This document shows, one piece after another, positions 60,240 through 64,000 of a stretch of DNA of 64,000 nucleotides (positions within the stretch are counted from its first letter, which is position 1; the number at the start of each line of letters is the position of its first letter). The translations under genes and the position numbers were made by a program. This DNA is from SZUA-442 sp963792405 (lineage in GTDB: Bacteria; Actinomycetota; Acidimicrobiia; Spongiisociales; UBA5794). The stretch spans positions 1,054,001 to 1,118,000 of the forward strand of contig CAWBVU010000006.1 of assembly GCA_963792405.1 (NCBI GenBank). Reading direction: 5' to 3'. Below the pieces are notes generated by a model. That model did not search any database. It had not been told where the DNA came from and saw nothing but the letters and a program-made list of their open reading frames with translations.

Positions 60240-62618
60240 TCATCCTCGGGCCTGCGAGCGCTCCAGCCGCTCGTCCGCCCAATGCTCCGCCCCGTTGATG
60301 AGGATCCGCATCACCGCACCCGCCAGGAGCGAGACCACGGCGACAACGAGCCACGCCTGCCATTGGGGTACCGACAGGGCGAAGAGGGTCCGAAGGGGCT
60401 CGAGCGCGATCACGAGGACGTAGATACCGAACAGCCCTGCGATCATCATCAGGTGGTGGGCATCCGGAGGCTCGATCAGCTCGTAGAGGACGACGAGGCC
60501 GAGCACGATCATCATCGTGGTCGCCGCCGTGCGGGACTGCTGGAGTGAGAGGTCGAACACGGGCGCCCGAGAGACGCTGTAGACGGCGAACGTGGCGAGG
60601 CCGGACACGACGCCTGCGGGCACGGCGAAGGCCATCACACGGGGCAGGAATCCCTCCCTGACCGGCTGCTCCCTCGGCTCGAATGACAGGAAGAACGCGG
60701 GGATGCCGATGGTCAGCGACCCGATCAACGTCATCTGCCTCGGCAGGAAGGGGAAGGCGAGCCCGATGAAGCCGATCATGATGGCCAGCACGGTGGCGTA
60801 GACCGTCTTGGTCAGGAACAGCGAAGCGACGCGCTCCATGTTGGCGATGACCCGACGGCCTTCGGCGACAACCTGGGGAAGGGAGGCGAACGCGTCGTCG
60901 AGCAGGACCAGTTGGCTGACCGCCCGTGTCGCGCCGGAGCCCGACCCCATGGCGATGCCGAGATCGGCCTGCTTCACCGACAGGACGTCGTTCACGCCGT
61001 CACCGGTCATCGCCACCGTTCGACCTGCGCCATGGAGCGCCACCACGATGTCGCGCTTCTGCTCTGGCGTCACCCTCCCGTAGACGGCTGTCGTCGTCAC
61101 CACCCGTGCGAGATCCGCCGGATCCGATGGCAGGGACGATGCATCGATCGCCTCGCCTGCGGGCACCCCTGCGGCACGGGCCACCGCGGCCACGGTCGCC
61201 GGAGCGTCTCCGGAGATCACCTTCAACTCCACGCCCTGCGCGGTGAAATAGGCCACCGTCTCGGCAGCGTCCGGCCGGACGCGTTCGGCGAACTCGAGTA
61301 GGAACACCGCCTCGATGGCCCTCGGACGCCCGGCGATGATCGATTCGGGATCCGCCGTCGCCACGATGATGCTCCGCCTCGCCCGTGCGCCGGAGTCATG
61401 GATCCGCTGGGCGAGCGCCGGTGACATCGCATCACCGAGGACGTACTCGGGAGCCCCGAGCATCCACGCTGAACCATCCGCGAACGCAACGGCCGAGATC
61501 TTGCGCTCGGACGAGAAAGGGACCCTCGCAACCACGGCGGGGGCGGCACCGTTCGGATACGCCTCGCCGATCGCCCGCATCGTCGGATTCGGATCCCGAT
61601 CGGAGGCCGCCAGGGCCCCCAGCACCTCGTCCGCGACGCGGCCACCGTCGAGGGAGACGGTCTCGTCGAGCACGATCGTCCCATCCGTGAGCGTCCCCGT
61701 CTTGTCGACGCACAGGGTGTCGACCCTCGCGAGCGTCTCGACGGCGGGGAGCTCCTGGACCAGGACGTTGCGCTTTCCGAGCCTGATCACCGCGACGGCA
61801 AAGGCCATCGACACCAACAGCACGAGGCCCTGGGGAACCATGGCAACGACGCCGGACACGGTCGCCACGGCCGCAGTGGCGAGCGAACGTCCCGCGTTGA
61901 GTTGGCTCCACAGGAGCAACAGCGAGGTCGGGATCAGGAGCCACGTCACCAACCTGAGGATCTGGTTGATGGCTTCTGCCAGCTGCGACTTCGCAAGGGT
62001 GAACTTCTTGGCCTCGAGGGCGAGCTTGTTCGCGTAGGCGTCTGCACCGACGGCCGTGACGACGCAGGTACCGCTGCCGGCGACCACGAAGCTCCCGCTG
62101 AGGACTGCCTCGCCCGGGTCCTTGGAGATTGCGTCGACCTCACCCGTGAGCAACGCTTCGGAGACCTCGAGTGACTGGCTCGAGATCACCTCGGCATCGA
62201 CGGGCACCGCTTGACCTCGTCCCAGGACGAGCAGGTCATCCATCACGATGCCGTCGACGGGGATCTCCAGACGCCCCTCCGCCCTCTCGACCACCGCCTT
62301 GGGAGCCGACAGCAGGGTGAGCCGGTCGAGGGTGCGTTTGGCACGCAGCTCCTGGACGATGCCGATGAGGGCGTTGACCACCATCACGATCCCGAACATC
62401 GCATCGATGGGATGCCCGAAGGTGAGGATGACCACGAGCATCACGGTGATGATGGCGTTGAACCTCGTGAAGATGTTCGAGGCGAGGATGCTGACGACCG
62501 AACGCGACTCCTGGGTCACCTTCACGTTGGCGCGTCCGTCCTTGACGCGCTGGGCAACCTCCGAGGCGGTCAGCGGGTGGGGGGTGGAGGCGACGGTGGG
62601 GTCAGCGTGGGTCGCCAC
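60240..62618 (-). CDS. Cation-translocating P-type ATPase (CtpE-like)
   Basis: 792 residues. Phosphorylation site DKTGTLTDG, actuator TGEVD (TGES position), ATP-binding KISAVAFADGSAWMLGAPEYVLGD and hinge TGDGVNDVLSVKQADLGIAMGSGSGATR are intact. The fourth helix reads VVAMVPQGLVLLVSMAFAVAVIRL and the surrounding LGKRNVLVQELPAVETLARVDTL matches mycobacterial CtpE, a Ca2+ importer; ion assignment here is inference. GTG 62618 overlaps the ppa end by 17 bases, so they form one operon. Confidence 0.9.
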   Translation of the reverse strand: MATHADPTVASTPHPLTASEVAQRVKDGRANVKVTQESRSVVSILASNIFTRFNAIITVMLVVILTFGHPIDAMFGIVMVVNALIGIVQELRAKRTLDRLTLLSAPKAVVERAEGRLEIPVDGIVMDDLLVLGRGQAVPVDAEVISSQSLEVSEALLTGEVDAISKDPGEAVLSGSFVVAGSGTCVVTAVGADAYANKLALEAKKFTLAKSQLAEAINQILRLVTWLLIPTSLLLLWSQLNAGRSLATAAVATVSGVVAMVPQGLVLLVSMAFAVAVIRLGKRNVLVQELPAVETLARVDTLCVDKTGTLTDGTIVLDETVSLDGGRVADEVLGALAASDRDPNPTMRAIGEAYPNGAAPAVVARVPFSSERKISAVAFADGSAWMLGAPEYVLGDAMSPALAQRIHDSGARARRSIIVATADPESIIAGRPRAIEAVFLLEFAERVRPDAAETVAYFTAQGVELKVISGDAPATVAAVARAAGVPAGEAIDASSLPSDPADLARVVTTTAVYGRVTPEQKRDIVVALHGAGRTVAMTGDGVNDVLSVKQADLGIAMGSGSGATRAVSQLVLLDDAFASLPQVVAEGRRVIANMERVASLFLTKTVYATVLAIMIGFIGLAFPFLPRQMTLIGSLTIGIPAFFLSFEPREQPVREGFLPRVMAFAVPAGVVSGLATFAVYSVSRAPVFDLSLQQSRTAATTMMIVLGLVVLYELIEPPDAHHLMMIAGLFGIYVLVIALEPLRTLFALSVPQWQAWLVVAVVSLLAGAVMRILINGAEHWADERLERSQARG

Positions 62619-63222
62619 CGAAGGTGTCCATGTAGTCGTCCATGGCTGCGGCGATCACCTTCCGCGCGTGATCCGCCGGATAGATCCACGGGATGCGCAC
62701 CTTCGAGTCGTCACCCGGCAGCGTCTTGTAGGACAGGAAGTAGTGCTCGATGCGGGCGAGTGTCGACTTGGGGAGGTCGAAGACGTCGACGACGCCATCC
62801 CACACGGGGTCGACATCGAGCACGGCGATGATCTTGTCGTCGGCCTCGTCGCCGTCGATCATCTGAAGGCCGCCGAGCACGCGGGCGCGCATGATGATCT
62901 CACTGCGATCGATGGGACGTTCCGACAGCACGCAGATGTCGAGCGGATCACCGTCGGACCTGTCCACCTCGTCGCAGAGGGCTGCGACACGGACCCCGCA
63001 GTAGGTCCTCGGGATGAACCCGTACAGGGAGGGAGGTGAGCTCGAGCCCGCCTGGGGTCGGTCCACCATCAGGTACCCCGTCTCCTTGTCCACCTCGTAC
63101 TTGATCACGTCGAGCGGCGTCATCTCGATGAACGCCGTCACCACGTGGGGGGCGTCGTCGCCCGCCGTGAGGCCGTGCCACGGATGGGGTCTCCAGCGGA
63201 AGAAGGGGGCGGGAAAGGACAT
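62602..63222 (-). CDS. ppa: Inorganic pyrophosphatase (family I)
   Basis: 206 residues, somewhat longer than the usual 160-175 because of the N-terminal FFRWRPHPWHGLTAG segment. The metal-binding core is clear: IKYEVDKETGYLMVDR, PSLYGFIPRTYCG, SDGDPLDICVL and the later DGDEADDKIIAVLDVDPVW with SYKTLPG. Pulls biosynthetic reactions by hydrolysing PPi. The ATG at 63222 lacks a ribosome-binding site; TAGACA lies five bases further upstream. Confidence 0.9.
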   Translation of the reverse strand: MSFPAPFFRWRPHPWHGLTAGDDAPHVVTAFIEMTPLDVIKYEVDKETGYLMVDRPQAGSSSPPSLYGFIPRTYCGVRVAALCDEVDRSDGDPLDICVLSERPIDRSEIIMRARVLGGLQMIDGDEADDKIIAVLDVDPVWDGVVDVFDLPKSTLARIEHYFLSYKTLPGDDSKVRIPWIYPADHARKVIAAAMDDYMDTFGGDPR

Positions 63223-63258
63223 GACATTGTCTACCACATCGGTGCCCACTGCGCGGCA

Positions 63259-64000
63259 TCAGGCTCCGAGCGCATCGACCGTCGCAGCGTGGACAGCGCG
63301 GGCGAGGGCGACGATCTCCTCGATGGCGAGCGCCTCACCGGGAAGGACATCGAGTTTCGCTCCCTGCCATCCATCGAGATGCCACCACGCCGCTCCCGGC
63401 AGGTCGATCGCCGAGAACGCGTCGTCGAAGGGCCACGGGTTGACATACACATACGACTCGACACTCGGATACCAGCCGGTGGTGATCTGCGCATTCCCCT
63501 CGTGGCCATCGGCAGCGACCACCCGATCGGAGTACCACTCCGTGGCGATGTCGAATCCGTGCGGCCACAGGTGCGGTCCCGCCACCTCGCCGGCGAGACC
63601 TGCGTTGAGGACGTCGAACGCCTCGATCGCGGCACGGGCCTCGTCGAAGAAGGCCTCCCCGTGGGAAGGGTCGTAGTCCTGGCGAGCCGACGAGGCGAAG
63701 CGACCAGGGTCCACGGGGATGCGGGCGCCGTGATCGGTCACGAGGCGGTTGATCGCCGTCCCGATCACCGAGGGTGATGGCCCCTCACGGAGATCGAATC
63801 CGAGGCGGTCGGTACCCGCGGTCACCTCGATGTGATGGGTACGCAGGTCGATGGAGGACGTGAGGACCGCACCGTCACCCAGCGGCGTGGGTGCGGCTGC
63901 GAAGCCGGTCGGGGTGGGGGACATCGCCACATGGCTCCAGCGCACGTCCGCGGGTGCTCCTGCCCTCGGGAAGGCCGTGAGGGCGTCTGCATACCTCTGG
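63259..64000 (-). CDS. DUF5996-like protein, 5' end beyond the window
   Basis: At least 228 residues from ATG 63945; the frame stays open to the window edge (ALTAFPRAGAPADVRW) and looks coding, so the true start may lie outside. Blocks HHIEVTAGTDRLGFDLREGPS, GPHLWPHGFDIATEWYSDR and WYPSVESYVYVNPWPFDDAFSAIDLPGAAWW fit the DUF5996 family as I remember it. No function known. Ends 36 bases before ppa. Confidence 0.65.
   Translation of the reverse strand, partial: QRYADALTAFPRAGAPADVRWSHVAMSPTPTGFAAAPTPLGDGAVLTSSIDLRTHHIEVTAGTDRLGFDLREGPSPSVIGTAINRLVTDHGARIPVDPGRFASSARQDYDPSHGEAFFDEARAAIEAFDVLNAGLAGEVAGPHLWPHGFDIATEWYSDRVVAADGHEGNAQITTGWYPSVESYVYVNPWPFDDAFSAIDLPGAAWWHLDGWQGAKLDVLPGEALAIEEIVALARAVHAATVDALGA

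Noticed and set aside
1..64000. CRISPR arrays, insertion sequences, prophage or integrative elements
   Set aside because: No regularly spaced repeats, transposase or phage structural genes were seen; the holin-like and XerC proteins are chromosomal types.

Overview
The window is GC-rich, densely coding bacterial DNA, and its gene content points to a Gram-positive high-GC lineage (Actinomycetota). The signs are a WhiG/FliA-type sigma factor beside rpsB, F420 (FO synthase) genes, an actinobacterial small zinc protein, many GTG starts, and many genes whose -10 box sits a fixed six bases before the start codon, which implies leaderless mRNAs. The class could be Acidimicrobiia or a neighbour; that is inference only.

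Region 1 (1-29.7 kb) is almost entirely on the minus strand. It is a very long housekeeping cluster. Read in the direction of transcription it runs tetR-trmD-rplS-alkA-lepB-yraN-(enoyl-CoA hydratase)-comM-dprA-xerC-whiG/fliA-like sigma-rpsB-tsf-pyrH-frr-cdsA-dxr-rseP-ispG-proS-rimP-nusA-infB-rbfA-nrnA-truB-ribF-(two membrane-associated genes)-ridA-rpsO-pnp. It covers translation, ribosome maturation, transcription elongation, RNA decay, MEP isoprenoid synthesis, phospholipid precursors, site-2 proteolysis, protein export and DNA uptake/recombination. Many neighbours overlap by 4-19 bases (GTGA/ATGA junctions). CdsA carries an acidic N-terminal extension of about 375 residues. Non-coding signals are a long pnp-rpsO hairpin, a promoter plus terminator-like hairpin ahead of rimP-nusA-infB, and a hairpin in the rpsB leader.

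Region 2 (29.8-47.6 kb) is mixed accessory metabolism: a haem-type ABC importer (hmuTUV-like) divergent from tetR; small membrane proteins; an isoprenylcysteine-methyltransferase-like enzyme; VOC proteins; cofG plus a cofH fused to an unrecognised N-terminal domain (F420 synthesis); an MFS exporter; a lipoprotein; a 1108-residue fused acyl-CoA mutase (IcmF type); and YdeI, GyrI-like, PadR and SRPBCC proteins.

Region 3 (47.7-53.6 kb) has a truncated SulP sulfate-permease remnant back-to-back with an alkyl sulfatase, a membrane protein, one tRNA-Val(UAC), and small conserved genes.

Region 4 (53.6-64 kb) has a cell-envelope module: a Wzx-like flippase fused to a phosphoglycosyl transferase, divergent from a LytR-CpsA-Psr ligase. 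It is followed by a holin-like membrane protein with an alpha/beta hydrolase, then a CtpE-like P-type ATPase with inorganic pyrophosphatase, and a DUF5996-like gene cut by the window edge.

The most promising leads are the fixed-spacing leaderless promoter motif (15 genes), the flippase/glycosyltransferase fusion beside an LCP ligase, the CofH fusion domain, and the giant acidic CdsA extension.
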